Counted from the first letter of the stretch, positions 10,019-20,250 are shown. The stretch is DNA of 64,000 nt from Marinomonas flavescens (GCF_004352835.1 NZ_SJSB01000004.1:62001-126000); one strand, 5' to 3'. Numbers and translations are program-made. Notes: generated by a model not told the origin, from the sequence alone.

Positions 10019-11014
10019 ATGGCTAGTACACGCTTTCCGGTAAAATTGTTTGTGATTGCCGCCTTGTGCGCGGCGGTCGCTGTCGCGGGCGGCTGGATCT
10101 ATTACCAGCGTCATTTAGAGCCTGAACTGCCAACTTCCATTGCTTCTGGAAATGGTCGGATCGAAGCCGTTGAATACGATATAGCGACTAAATATCCCGG
10201 ACGAGTGGAGAAGGTGCTAGTCAATGAAGGCGACATGGTCGAACAAGATCAAGTACTCGCTAAAATGAACACAGATTCGATCAATGCTCAATTGAGGGAA
10301 GCCCAAGCCAGTCTACGTGAAGCGCAAAGTAATCGTGATTACGTGCTTGCTATGGTGACGGTTCGTAAAAGTGAATTAACCTATGCCAAAAGAGAGCAAG
10401 AGCGCTCTGCTACTTTAGCGAAATCTGGGCATATCTCTCAAGAAAAACTGGATCAAGCGAATACTCAATACGCGACGGCAGCGGCAATGCTTAAAGCGGT
10501 TAATATTCAGGTTACGCAAGCAGAGTCAGGTATTGAGGCGGCCGAGGCGGCGATTAATCAACTACAGGTGACATTAAAAGAGACGAATCTAACGACGCCT
10601 ATTAAAGGTCGAGTGCTTTATAAGCTCGCACAGCCAGGCGAAGTGCTAGGATCAGGAGGGAATGTCTTAACGGTTCTTGATTTGACCGATGTCTCCATGT
10701 CTATTTTTGTACCTACGGATCAAGCAGGCAAAATACAAGTCGGCAGTGAAGCTAGAATTATCCTTGATGCCATCCCTCAGTATGTAATCCCTGCGACGGT
10801 TTCATTTGTGGCCGCTAGGGCACAATTTACGCCTAAAGCGGTTGAAACCCGCTCCGAGCGTGAAAAGTTAATGTTTAGGGTGAAAGTGAAAATAGACCCT
10901 AAGCTATTAAAAGAATATATAAACTCTGTAAAAACAGGCGTACCTGGCGACGCTTATATTTTGTTAGATCAAAAGCAGGGTTGGCCTAAAAATCTACAGG
11001 TTAAATTGCCATAA
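10019..11014 (+). CDS. yhiI: HlyD-family periplasmic adaptor of an ABC exporter (YhiI-like)
   Basis: A 331-residue membrane-fusion protein: an N-terminal anchor helix (about residues 8-28), a lipoyl-like half (VEKVLVNEGDMVEQDQVLAK), an alpha-helical coiled-coil hairpin rich in Ala, Gln and Glu (about 80-185), then the second lipoyl half and beta-barrel. I prefer the ATG at 10019 over the one at 10004 because GGAG at 10006-10009 is correctly spaced only for the second. The stop overlaps the next start by one base (TAATG). The gene order adaptor, double ATPase-permease, permease matches E. coli yhiI-rbbA-yhhJ. Confidence 0.88.
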   Translation: MASTRFPVKLFVIAALCAAVAVAGGWIYYQRHLEPELPTSIASGNGRIEAVEYDIATKYPGRVEKVLVNEGDMVEQDQVLAKMNTDSINAQLREAQASLREAQSNRDYVLAMVTVRKSELTYAKREQERSATLAKSGHISQEKLDQANTQYATAAAMLKAVNIQVTQAESGIEAAEAAINQLQVTLKETNLTTPIKGRVLYKLAQPGEVLGSGGNVLTVLDLTDVSMSIFVPTDQAGKIQVGSEARIILDAIPQYVIPATVSFVAARAQFTPKAVETRSEREKLMFRVKVKIDPKLLKEYINSVKTGVPGDAYILLDQKQGWPKNLQVKLP

Positions 11015-13743
11015 TGGCTAATTCTAAATCCAGTGTTGTCTCATTGTCTTGTGTCTCACACCGATATGGTGAGAATGACGCGATAAAGCAAGTCGATCTT
11101 GATATTCCATCAGGCTGCATGGTCGGCTTGATAGGACCTGATGGGGTTGGTAAATCTACCTTATTGGCTTTGATCGCAGGGGCTAGGCAAATCCAAGAGG
11201 GTGCGATCCGTGTGTTTGATGGGGATATATCAGACGCGAATTATAGAGATGCTATCGCACCAAGAATTGCCTTTATGCCACAAGGATTAGGAAAAAACTT
11301 GTATGCGACCTTGTCTGTGTTTGAAAACATAGATTTTTTTGGCCGTTTGTTTGGTATTCCTGCAAAGCAACGACACCAGCAGATTAATGAGCTTTTATTG
11401 GCGACGGGGTTAGCTGAGTTTCGTGATCGACCCGCTGGTAAATTGTCGGGAGGAATGAAGCAAAAATTAGGCCTGTGTTGTGCTTTGATCCATGCGCCAG
11501 ACTTATTAATACTCGATGAACCCACCACAGGTGTTGATCCATTGTCGCGCCGTCAATTTTGGGAACTGATCGGGCATATACGCAAGCGCCGTGAGGGCAT
11601 GAGCGTCATTGTTGCTACCGCCTATATGGACGAAGCGGAGTTGTTTGATTGGATTATCCCTATGAATATGGGCAAGGTGTTGGATACCGGTACGGTAGCC
11701 GAAATCAAACAGCGAACCAATACACAGACCCTTGAAGCGGCGTTTATTAACTTATTGCCCGACAGCGTGCGCAATGAACATGCTGCTTTATCTATCCCGC
11801 CGTTAAACCTTAAGGACAATAAAATTGCGATTACGGCAAAAGGTCTGACCAAAACATTTGGCGACTTTACGGCGGTGGATAATATTAATCTAGAGATCAC
11901 GCAAGGTGAGATTTTTGGCTTTTTAGGATCAAATGGTTGTGGTAAGAGTACGACCATGAAAATGCTAACTGGATTATTGCCTGTTAGCCGTGGTGAAGGC
12001 TTGTTATTTGGCAGTCCCGTTGAGTCTAATTCAATGGCGATTCGTCATCGAGTTGGCTATATGTCTCAAGGTTTTTCGTTGTATGGTGAATTAACCGTAC
12101 GTCAAAACTTGGAGCTGCATGCCAAGCTATTTCATATGCCCGCAGACAAAGCCAAAGAGCGCATAGACAGTTTGCTAGATCGGTTTACCTTAAGGTCTTA
12201 TCAAGGGGTGAACTCCGCCGAATTACCTTTAGGCATCAGGCAGCGGTTGTCGTTAGCGGTGGCGGTTGTACATGATCCTGAATTGCTCATCCTTGATGAA
12301 CCGACTTCTGGGGTGGACCCCGTTGCCCGTGATAATTTCTGGGCATTATTGATTGATCTTTCACGTAATCATGGCGTGACTATCTTTATCTCCACCCATT
12401 TTATGAATGAGGCAATGCGTTGTGATCGTATTTCACTGATGCACGCCGGTAAGATATTAGTAACAGACACCCCAGAGGTTATTAGTAAGTCGCGGGATTC
12501 AGAGACCCTTGAAGACGCTTTTATTTCGTATTTAGAAGAAGCTCAAGGAAATAAAACAGCGACACCTGCGCCACAAAATACTATTGATAAAGAGTACCCC
12601 ATTCCAGTGAACCGGGCGTTTAGTCTGCGTCGATTATTTGGGTTTAGTTATCGTGAGTCCTTGGAAGTGTTGCGCGATCCGATTCGGTTAGCATTCGCTT
12701 TATTAGGCTCCGCCTTGCTTATGTTGGTACTGGGTTATGGCATATCGTTAGACGTTAATGATTTGACCTTTTCTGTTTTAGATCAAGATCATACTCCAGA
12801 AAGTCGTAATTATATTCAGAGTATTTCGAGCTCACAATATTTTATAGAGCACTCAGCGCTTAGCTCTAACGAAGAGCTTGATAGACGCATGCAAGATGGC
12901 GAACTCAGTTTCAGCGTCGTGATTCCACCGGGTTTCGGCGTGGATTTAAAGCGTGGACGGGTCCCTGAAGTCACCGTTTGGGTGGATGGTGCTATGCCAT
13001 TTCGGGCCGAGACAATAGATGGTTATATGCAGGGAGTACACAGTGCGTATTTAACGGACTTAACCTTAAAGGCGTTAGGTTATGTGCCGACTATTTTGCC
13101 TATAAATATCGCGTCTCGTTATCGTTTTAATCAGGATTTCAAAAGTATTTACGCGTTAGCGCCCAGCGTGATCCCGTTGTTATTGATGTTTATTCCGGCG
13201 ATTTTGACCGCCTTGTCAGTAGTACGAGAGAAAGAAATGGGTTCCATCGTGAACTTATACGTAAGCCCAGCGACCAGGCTAGAGTTCCTGTTAGGCAAAC
13301 AGCTGCCCTATATTATTATTAGTATGGTGAGCTTTGTTATATTGCTGTTTGTGACGGTATATATCTTTAAAGTGCCAATAAAAGGTGACCTTTTTGCACT
13401 CTATAGTGCCGCGCTGATTTACATTATTGCGACGACCGGTATCGGTTTGTTTATGTCGACCTTTACGAAAACGCAAATTGCCGCACTGGCGGGTACTGCC
13501 ATAGTGACGCTGCTGGTAACGGTCAGCTTTTCAGGTTTGACCAGCCCTGTGTCCTCTTTAGAAGGAGTAGGGCGACTGATGGGTGAGTGTTGGCCGGCAA
13601 CGTATTTTATTATCATTATTCGGGGCATAGTCACGAAAGGACTCGGCTTTTCAGAGCTGTCTTCGTCTTTTCAATCACTGCTCGTATTTGCGCCGTTGTT
13701 TACCTTGGTTAGTGTGATCTTGTTAAGGAAGCAGGGAAAATGA
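11014..13743 (+). CDS. rbbA: Double ATP-binding/permease ABC protein, RbbA type
   Basis: 909 residues, almost the length of E. coli RbbA (911). It has two ABC ATPase domains followed by an ABC-2 permease. Domain 1 has Walker A GPDGVGKST (about residue 43), signature LSGGMKQKL and Walker B LLILDEPTTGVDP. Domain 2 has Walker A GSNGCGKST (about 305), a degenerate signature LPLGIRQRL and LLILDEPTSGVDP. Hydrophobic segments lie from about 555 onward, with a large periplasmic loop. Family members are annotated both as ribosome-associated ATPase and as exporter; the adaptor and partner permease here favour export. The exported substrate is unknown. It overlaps the next gene by four bases (ATGA). Confidence 0.9.
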   Translation: MANSKSSVVSLSCVSHRYGENDAIKQVDLDIPSGCMVGLIGPDGVGKSTLLALIAGARQIQEGAIRVFDGDISDANYRDAIAPRIAFMPQGLGKNLYATLSVFENIDFFGRLFGIPAKQRHQQINELLLATGLAEFRDRPAGKLSGGMKQKLGLCCALIHAPDLLILDEPTTGVDPLSRRQFWELIGHIRKRREGMSVIVATAYMDEAELFDWIIPMNMGKVLDTGTVAEIKQRTNTQTLEAAFINLLPDSVRNEHAALSIPPLNLKDNKIAITAKGLTKTFGDFTAVDNINLEITQGEIFGFLGSNGCGKSTTMKMLTGLLPVSRGEGLLFGSPVESNSMAIRHRVGYMSQGFSLYGELTVRQNLELHAKLFHMPADKAKERIDSLLDRFTLRSYQGVNSAELPLGIRQRLSLAVAVVHDPELLILDEPTSGVDPVARDNFWALLIDLSRNHGVTIFISTHFMNEAMRCDRISLMHAGKILVTDTPEVISKSRDSETLEDAFISYLEEAQGNKTATPAPQNTIDKEYPIPVNRAFSLRRLFGFSYRESLEVLRDPIRLAFALLGSALLMLVLGYGISLDVNDLTFSVLDQDHTPESRNYIQSISSSQYFIEHSALSSNEELDRRMQDGELSFSVVIPPGFGVDLKRGRVPEVTVWVDGAMPFRAETIDGYMQGVHSAYLTDLTLKALGYVPTILPINIASRYRFNQDFKSIYALAPSVIPLLLMFIPAILTALSVVREKEMGSIVNLYVSPATRLEFLLGKQLPYIIISMVSFVILLFVTVYIFKVPIKGDLFALYSAALIYIIATTGIGLFMSTFTKTQIAALAGTAIVTLLVTVSFSGLTSPVSSLEGVGRLMGECWPATYFIIIIRGIVTKGLGFSELSSSFQSLLVFAPLFTLVSVILLRKQGK

Positions 13744-14870
13744 GAAGTCGAATGTTAGATTCTAATATCCTGCAGTTAAGCATTAAGGAATTTCGTAGCC
13801 TATGGCACGATAAAATCTTATTGATATTGATTGTGTGGGCGTTTAGCGGCGGCATTTATGTGGCCTCTACTGCCTCGTCTCAAGAGCTGCACAATGCGCC
13901 CATTGCGATTGTTGATGAGGATGGTTCTCCACTGTCTAAAACAATAGGGAATGCATTCAATGAGCCTTATTTTAATAAACCTGAGTACATTAATTATAGC
14001 GCCGTGGAACCTGCATTAAATTCGGGGCAGTTTACTTTTGTCGTGATCATTCCATCAGGTTTTCAGAGTGACATGATGGCGTCTAAACAACCAACAATTC
14101 AAATCAATATCGATGCAACCCAGATGTCCCAAGCTGGGATCGGTGATGGGTATATTCAGAATATAATCAGTGGCGAGGTCAATAAATTCGTTAGCGGGAC
14201 ATTAAAGGCGTACAAGCTTCCTGTAAAACTCATTATTCATAATAAGTACAATCCTAACCTGACCAGCAGTTGGTTTGGGAGCATCATGGAGATTATCAAT
14301 AATGTCACCATGCTCTCTATCATCTTGGCGGGTGCCGCTGTTATCAGAGAGCGCGAACATGGCACATTGGAACATTTACTGGTTATGCCGGTGAAACCAA
14401 TAGAAATTGTGCTTTCCAAAGTGCTGGCTAACGGTGCGGTCGTGCTGTTCGCGGCGACCTTATCACTTATTTTTATCGTTCAATATGTATTACAGGTCCC
14501 TATTAAAGGCTCTATTTGGCTGTTTGTATTGGGTGCTGCTCTACATTTGTTTGCCACGACTTCGATGGGGATCTTTCTTGGTACCATCGCGAGGACAATG
14601 CCGCAATTAGGCTTGCTGTTTATCCTGACGGTACTGCCGTTAGAAATGCTATCGGGCGGGATAACGCCTTATGAAAGCATGCCGCAACTCATACAAGATC
14701 TTATGCAGGTGGCTCCCACCACACACTTTGTTAACTTATCACAAGCCATTTTGTATCGCGGAGGCGGTTTTAGCATTATCTGGGAACAGTTAGTGATTCT
14801 ATTGCTGATTGGTAGTGTCTTCTTGTTGAGTGCGGTGAGTCGCTTTCGCACCTCTGTCGCCAATGCGTAA
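13740..14870 (+). CDS. yhhJ: ABC-2 type permease, YhhJ-like
   Basis: 376 residues: one N-terminal membrane helix (about residues 23-42), a periplasmic domain of about 130 residues, then five hydrophobic segments around residues 180-370, the typical ABC-2 exporter permease plan. It starts inside the rbbA stop codon (ATGA), so it is translationally coupled and should heterodimerise with the permease half of the upstream protein. The tripartite set resembles multidrug or envelope-component exporters. No substrate-specific motif is visible. Confidence 0.88.
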   Translation: MRSRMLDSNILQLSIKEFRSLWHDKILLILIVWAFSGGIYVASTASSQELHNAPIAIVDEDGSPLSKTIGNAFNEPYFNKPEYINYSAVEPALNSGQFTFVVIIPSGFQSDMMASKQPTIQINIDATQMSQAGIGDGYIQNIISGEVNKFVSGTLKAYKLPVKLIIHNKYNPNLTSSWFGSIMEIINNVTMLSIILAGAAVIREREHGTLEHLLVMPVKPIEIVLSKVLANGAVVLFAATLSLIFIVQYVLQVPIKGSIWLFVLGAALHLFATTSMGIFLGTIARTMPQLGLLFILTVLPLEMLSGGITPYESMPQLIQDLMQVAPTTHFVNLSQAILYRGGGFSIIWEQLVILLLIGSVFLLSAVSRFRTSVANA

Positions 14871-14876
14871 TATAGG

Positions 14877-15037
14877 TCGTGCTATAAAGATGCTTTGTTG
14901 TAATCGAGATATGTTTATAGCACGACAGTACTAAGCTCAAACTTAGTCATCACGGCAGAGATGTCATACAAAGAAGCCATACAAAAAAACAAAGTAAATA
15001 AGTGAGGGGTAGCACAAAGGTGCCCCTTAGTTTTATT
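14877..15037 (+). terminator. Downstream hairpins of the yhiI-rbbA-yhhJ operon
   Basis: A 12-bp perfect stem (14877-14888 with 14914-14925, 25-base loop) lies just after the yhhJ stop. A second, shorter stem (AGGGGTA at 15005-15011 with TGCCCCT at 15021-15027) is followed by TAGTTTTATT and is the likelier terminator. The rest of the 14871-15289 interval is AT-rich and presumably holds the porin promoter; I see no other element. Confidence 0.5.
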
Positions 15038-15289
15038 GTGTATCTTTATAATCTATAATGGTTTTTCTTCACAATCCTGTATATTTCTCCATAGTTTTAC
15101 ATTCTCTTTATGCTTTTTTAAAAATATTTATTGTTTTGATATTTAAAATAAGTATAAGGAATAATGCGAATAGCATGAAATGCGCTCTGGTAATATCATA
15201 AGAAGCACTACTATAATGAAGGGGTACTAGATTGAGCCATTACGCTTTTTCTAAAGATTTTGACAATAAAAATAAGAATGGAGCCAGTC

Positions 15290-16624
15290 ATGACAATTTC
15301 TTCAAAATATTCATCTAGCATTTTCAAAATAAGCCTTGTTACTTTATCGGTAGCGGCGGCATCCTCTGCGTATTCAGCAGGCTTTTCACTTGGTGACCAA
15401 AGTGCCACAGCGTCGGGTTCCGCCTTGTCTGCCGCAGCGGCTTCTGACGAGGATATTTCCTTTAGCTTCTGGAACCCTGCGTTATTCCTTAATGCGAAAA
15501 AGAACACCTTCTATGTGTCTGGGGCATACATAATGCCTAAAATGGACGTGACTAATATTGAAGCTAAGGACGCATTAGGCCAATCAATTTCTTCTGGATC
15601 ATCAACCAATACCGATTCTGTTGATAATGCTCTTGCTCCATCGATTTATTATGCCATGCCATTATCTGATAATACCGTTGCAGGAATATCACTCAATGCG
15701 CCTTTTGGTCTATCGGGGGACTATGGTGATAAGTGGGCAGGACGATTCAATGCAACAAAAACGGCTCTAAAAGACATCGCGTTAAGTTTTTCCCTTGCTC
15801 ATCGAGTGAATGACTGGTTCTCAGCAGGTGCTAGTATCCAAGTGCATCGTGCTAGCGTAACTTTAGACTCCGCTGTGGGTAGTACTGTTGGGGTATACGG
15901 TGGTGAAGGGGTTGGTAAAATAGATGCCGATGCAACCGGTTATGGGTATAGTTTGGGCGTGCTATTTAAGCCAGTGAAAGGTACCCGAATTGGTATTGGT
16001 TATCGTAGTAAAGTAGACTTTGATTTTAAAGGCAATGTTAAGTATAACAATGTCTCAGGATTAAATAATGCACTTCCCAATGCCCCTTATAATAAATCAT
16101 ATCAACTAGTAAATGCGGATGTTAGTGATTCGCTTACTTTTCCAGATGTGTTAACTATCAGTTTAGCTCAAGCACTAACGCCGAAACTCACATTGGGCTT
16201 AAGTGCTATCCGTACGGGTTGGAGCTCAATGAAAGACGGTTTAAATATCGATTTTGATAGTACTCAACCTAATTCTAAGTTGACCTTTGGCTTTGAAGAT
16301 CAATGGATGTACTCCGCAGGTTTGACCTATGATTATTCACAGCAGCTAACCTTGCGAACTGGTATTGCCATGGATAATTCTCCAGCAACCGATAAATATC
16401 GTTCAGCAAGAACCCCAGATGCAGATCGTAAGTGGTATTCCATGGGGGCAACATACAACATTAACGATATGTCGTCTGCCACCTTTGCTTATACGCATGT
16501 TGCGATAGACAGTGTATCTGTTAACCGTGATGGTAGTGGTGAAGATGCCGCACGAGGTTCTTACAGCGCAGATTACTCCTCATCTGCAAATGTTATATCG
16601 TTAGCTTATAATATGTCGTTCTAA
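15290..16624 (+). CDS. FadL/TodX-family outer-membrane transporter
   Basis: 444 residues with a signal peptide (about residues 1-27, ending SSAYSA), followed directly by the N-terminal hatch typical of FadL (AGFSLGDQSATASG) and the conserved NPA motif in SFWNPALF. The remainder alternates polar and apolar residues as a 14-stranded barrel and ends with an aromatic residue (MSF), as outer-membrane proteins do. FadL proteins pass long-chain fatty acids or other hydrophobic compounds across the outer membrane. The ATG at 15290 has GGAG at 15280-15283; an ATG at 15260 is less likely. It appears monocistronic with its own terminator. Confidence 0.88.
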   Translation: MTISSKYSSSIFKISLVTLSVAAASSAYSAGFSLGDQSATASGSALSAAAASDEDISFSFWNPALFLNAKKNTFYVSGAYIMPKMDVTNIEAKDALGQSISSGSSTNTDSVDNALAPSIYYAMPLSDNTVAGISLNAPFGLSGDYGDKWAGRFNATKTALKDIALSFSLAHRVNDWFSAGASIQVHRASVTLDSAVGSTVGVYGGEGVGKIDADATGYGYSLGVLFKPVKGTRIGIGYRSKVDFDFKGNVKYNNVSGLNNALPNAPYNKSYQLVNADVSDSLTFPDVLTISLAQALTPKLTLGLSAIRTGWSSMKDGLNIDFDSTQPNSKLTFGFEDQWMYSAGLTYDYSQQLTLRTGIAMDNSPATDKYRSARTPDADRKWYSMGATYNINDMSSATFAYTHVAIDSVSVNRDGSGEDAARGSYSADYSSSANVISLAYNMSF

Positions 16625-16649
16625 CATATCGTACTTCCCTTAGATAAAC

Positions 16650-16690
16650 AAAAAGCCAGATCTTGAAAAAGGTCTGGCTTTTTGTTGTTT
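16650..16690 (+). terminator. Terminator of the FadL-like gene
   Basis: A 13-bp stem (AAAAAGCCAGATC with GGTCTGGCTTTTT, one G-U pair) with a TTGAAAAA loop, followed by a T run. The A/T-flanked stem could also work on the opposite strand. Confidence 0.88.
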
Positions 16691-17066
16691 GCTAGTCTGC
16701 AAACCCAGTCAGCGATTAATAACGTATTGCTTGCTCTGAGGTGTAAGAGGTCATTTATATTTGTCTATTTGAAAGGGTAAGAAGGTCGTAGAGCCTTTGA
16801 TATGATTACTGTGAAGTCAGTTAGCATTGCTGTGAGTGGATTTGTGTTGGACAAAAGAGATCAGTAATGTGAATGTGTGAAAGCTCTATGTATGTGGTGA
16901 TAGGTGTGTTGTAAAAAGCGCAATGGGTGTTGGAAGCGTAGGGTGCAATAACCGCTACTTAACGGTTATTAGTGAGCGATTATAGGCTAGCGTTTGCTAG
17001 TAGTTAAGCGGTGTTTGAGCGTGGAGGGGAGTGTGTGAAAATAGCAAAAGATAAGCAACTCTGTGG
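16691..17066. other. Intergenic region between convergent genes
   Basis: Only one structure stands out: an inverted repeat AATAACCG (16947-16954) and CGGTTATT (16963-16970) without a T tract. I see no ORF with a ribosome-binding site and no RNA gene here. Confidence 0.4.
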
Positions 17067-19349
17067 TTAGTAAACCATTCGAAGCTCTTTTGCTTTCTCA
17101 TTGTTATTTTCCGTCCAGTCCGTCATTGGAGACGGTTTTGCAAAGTAATACCCTTGCAATACATGACATCCTAGAGAAATCAGTAAGTTGGCTTGCTCCT
17201 TGGTTTCAATCCCTTCAGCAATGACTTTCATGTCCAGCGATCGTGCGAGCTGAATAGTGGATTTCACAATGTCTAGATGACGTTGGTCATTCGGTAGTGG
17301 TGCGACAAAGCGGCGGTCAATTTTCAGTACTGTTGCCGGTACATCGATCAGTTGTCCCATGGTTGCTTGCCCTGTGCCAAAATCATCAATCGCAATGGTA
17401 AAGCCATACTGATGCAATGCCTTTAATCGTTTATGAATCAAGGGATTGGTCATGACGGGGCTGGTTTCGGTTATTTCCAACTCTAGTAATTCACCTAACC
17501 AGGGTTTGTCTGCGACCAATGTCATCATCAAAGCAAAAAAGGGATCACTCATCAGCTCTTGGCCTGCTAAGTTGAATGCAATTGGCGTATGAATCTTTTC
17601 TTCGTGCCATTCGGTTAGAATAGGGATTAAAGAACGTAATAAGTTTTCAGCTAATAAAGGCAGCAGGCCTAATTTCTCAGCAAGGCCGATAAATACAAAA
17701 GGTGATACAAAGTTACCATCTTCTTTTTGCCATCTAGCGAGCGCTTCAAAAGAACAGATTTGGCGACTAGGAGATACTTGAGGTTGTAACCATAAAACGA
17801 TTTCGTTACGTTTGATGGCAGTGCTCAATAATAGCCCTAGTTGATGTTCTTCAATAAGTCTGTTTTCAAGTTGATTATTATAGTAAGAGAACCTATCTAC
17901 ACTGGTAGAGTACTCCAATGCCATTTCACAATGCTCTAATAATTCTTCGGCATTGTTACCGTCTGTTTGGTAATAGGCAATACCGATCTGGTAGTTCATG
18001 TTTAATGTTTTTCCATCCAGTTTGATCTGTTCAGGAAGGACGGATTTGATTAGTGCTGATAAATTTCGCTGCACCAAATAGGCTTGGCCTAAAGGAAGAA
18101 AACAGGCAAATTTCACCCCTCGTAAGCGACCAATAATTGTCTGATCTGACAGCTTACTTTGCAGCGTTTTTGCAAAATTTAAGATAATACGATTGGCGTT
18201 GTCTTTTCCGTATTGTTTGTTTAATAGCTTAAATTGACTGATGCGGATGATAAACATAGCACCAGTAAAATGAGCATCTTTTGTTTGGATTCTCTGGTTA
18301 GCTAAAGTACAAAAATAATGATGGTTAGCTAAGCGAGTTAACGCGTCAAAATGCACTAAACGGCTATTCGTTTCTTGTGTGCTTTCTAATGCTTGTTTCA
18401 GTGCTTTAAGATGCGAGACATCTTGTAGATGAAGCATATAGTGACCATTGTTAGTCAGTGTGGCTCTATGGACTTCAATATTAACTGTGTGGTCTTTTTT
18501 CAATGTACACTCAGCGTTACTGACCTGCCAAAAGTACTTTTCTTTTTTGTGCCCAATAGGGGTTAACCACGATTGGATGTCACTGTTTTCTATTTTGTGT
18601 GAGCTAGAAATAGACAATAACTTACGAGCGCAATGGTTGGCTTTTAATACTTTGCCGTGTTCATTGCAGAGTAATGTGGGCGTGCCAGTGTGTTCAAAAA
18701 TTTCTTCAGATAGTGCATAGTTCCGATTTAATCGAACATATAAAGATTTGAGATGAGCCGTGTTCTTTTCCAGTGTAAACATGATCCTAGAAACTGCCAA
18801 TGGCAGGCCAACATTGAGTGTTAAAAAGCTAAGAACCTGAAAATAAAAAGATGTAAAGGCGGGAACAAGGCCATTCCCACGCATCTCTAAACTGTGTGAG
18901 TCTGAGACGATTAAATAAAATGAGCCGATATTGGCAATACTAAGCAGTAGTGATAAGCGAAAGCCAAAAAATAGCCTTGCCATCAAAGGAAGTGAATACA
19001 AAGAAATTAAACCGTATTTTACTGCGTTTGAATCTTTCGACAGAGTCACAAGTAGCAAGCCGATGGTGGCTAAGGTACTAAGAAACAAGAAGGAAGTGAC
19101 TTTGGTGTGTTTTTTACAAAAGTACAATAAGCCACAAAGGAGCGCTAAACAGGCACTATTGATCACCAAAAAGAATCCACTGTTCTTTTCAGATGAAAGG
19201 AAAAGGCTGTTTAACTCTACTCCTAGTAGTACGAGTAAAGTTAAGGTAATCAATATCCTAAGAGCACTTTGTTGAAAAGAGCTCTTGTTGTACCTATTAA
19301 GTTGGGCACTATCAACTAAGAAAAACTCTTTAAAAAAGTTAATTAACAT
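17067..19349 (-). CDS. Membrane GGDEF-EAL protein with degenerate GGDEF site; probable c-di-GMP phosphodiesterase
   Basis: 760 residues. Six or seven N-terminal hydrophobic segments (about 25-200) form a sensor, followed by a PAS-like region (about 210-325), a GGDEF-type domain (about 335-490, starting with FDALTRLAN) and an EAL domain (about 510-750). The cyclase signature is replaced by RGVKF near residue 410, so cyclase activity is not expected. The EAL catalytic set is preserved: EALARW, NLAGQEL, ELEITETS, AIDDFGTG, LKIDRRF, IAEGIET and LQGYYFAKP. It should hydrolyse c-di-GMP to pGpG, with the dead GGDEF domain as a possible GTP-sensing regulator. No partner gene is adjacent. Confidence 0.88.
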   Translation of the reverse strand: MLINFFKEFFLVDSAQLNRYNKSSFQQSALRILITLTLLVLLGVELNSLFLSSEKNSGFFLVINSACLALLCGLLYFCKKHTKVTSFLFLSTLATIGLLLVTLSKDSNAVKYGLISLYSLPLMARLFFGFRLSLLLSIANIGSFYLIVSDSHSLEMRGNGLVPAFTSFYFQVLSFLTLNVGLPLAVSRIMFTLEKNTAHLKSLYVRLNRNYALSEEIFEHTGTPTLLCNEHGKVLKANHCARKLLSISSSHKIENSDIQSWLTPIGHKKEKYFWQVSNAECTLKKDHTVNIEVHRATLTNNGHYMLHLQDVSHLKALKQALESTQETNSRLVHFDALTRLANHHYFCTLANQRIQTKDAHFTGAMFIIRISQFKLLNKQYGKDNANRIILNFAKTLQSKLSDQTIIGRLRGVKFACFLPLGQAYLVQRNLSALIKSVLPEQIKLDGKTLNMNYQIGIAYYQTDGNNAEELLEHCEMALEYSTSVDRFSYYNNQLENRLIEEHQLGLLLSTAIKRNEIVLWLQPQVSPSRQICSFEALARWQKEDGNFVSPFVFIGLAEKLGLLPLLAENLLRSLIPILTEWHEEKIHTPIAFNLAGQELMSDPFFALMMTLVADKPWLGELLELEITETSPVMTNPLIHKRLKALHQYGFTIAIDDFGTGQATMGQLIDVPATVLKIDRRFVAPLPNDQRHLDIVKSTIQLARSLDMKVIAEGIETKEQANLLISLGCHVLQGYYFAKPSPMTDWTENNNEKAKELRMVY

Positions 19350-19620
19350 TGATCAACTTCATCTATGAAAAAAAGAACTGAGTAAATTCAGGTATTTATA
19401 GAGGCTACCTAAAATTTTAAGTCATGACTATCTTGTTTTTCGTTATAAACGAATTATTTAGTCAAGAAATTGTCAAGAATCAAAGAGTGGTAGTATTTGA
19501 TGTGAAAATGAGATGAGGAAGAAAGGCTAAATCATTGATACGTAATTCGAATGTATTGTCATATTTGCACAATATGAGACAAGCGGATGTGCTGTCTACT
19601 CATCTCATATTGTCTTGTTC

Positions 19621-20226
19621 TTAGCCATTACATTGATAATGGAAGTTGTTCTGCACGGCGGTTTTTAAATTATACTCGCACGCCTTTTCTCGCATTAGAC
19701 CCTTACCTTCCCATGAAACGCTCATAGACTCTGGGGTTTTGCGCCCATAGCTTGGAATAAAACGATAAGCCGCAATAACATCAATACTGCTATTGGGTCC
19801 TAACTGTACACTTTCACCTATCAATCGCTGACGCGTTTCTACATTATAAAGTGTGTAATCAGTTGCGTATTCGCGTTTGCCGTTCTCATGTTCAAAGTTC
19901 AACCATATTTTGCGATAGGTTTTTGAACTCGTCGTCGGATTGTTTAAGCGTAAGCGAGTGTAAATGATTTGAGGTGTCGAAAAACTCGGTTTGGAGTTCA
20001 ATGCGGATAAAGAGTTAGATACTTTAACATAGGCGCCACTTTGTGTTTGCCAAGGTGTTTTCGCGCCAAAAGAGGCATCAACAATTTCGATATTTTGTTT
20101 TTGAAATAAGCTGGATAAATAATGAGTCGCATCTTTTACCGGAGCATAGAGAGCCACTACGGCTAGTGCTCCAATAATAAGCGTGTTCATATTCTGTTTT
20201 GATTTTTTAATGGTTAAGCAAATCAT
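19621..20226 (-). CDS. Unknown single-pass membrane-anchored protein under tandem LexA boxes
   Basis: 201 residues from the ATG at 20226, which has GAGG 8 bases upstream; a GTG two codons earlier is also possible. A short basic N-terminus precedes one hydrophobic segment (about residues 16-30) and then a polar domain of about 165 residues that would be periplasmic, with two Cys near the C-terminus. I do not recognise the family. Two abutting CTG-N10-CAG SOS boxes lie 25-62 bases upstream of the start, so expression should be repressed by LexA and induced by DNA damage. Size and topology would fit a membrane checkpoint or stress protein, but that is inference only. Confidence 0.7.
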   Translation of the reverse strand: MICLTIKKSKQNMNTLIIGALAVVALYAPVKDATHYLSSLFQKQNIEIVDASFGAKTPWQTQSGAYVKVSNSLSALNSKPSFSTPQIIYTRLRLNNPTTSSKTYRKIWLNFEHENGKREYATDYTLYNVETRQRLIGESVQLGPNSSIDVIAAYRFIPSYGRKTPESMSVSWEGKGLMREKACEYNLKTAVQNNFHYQCNG

Positions 20227-20250
20227 ATCCACAGCCTCGCCTGTTATTTA

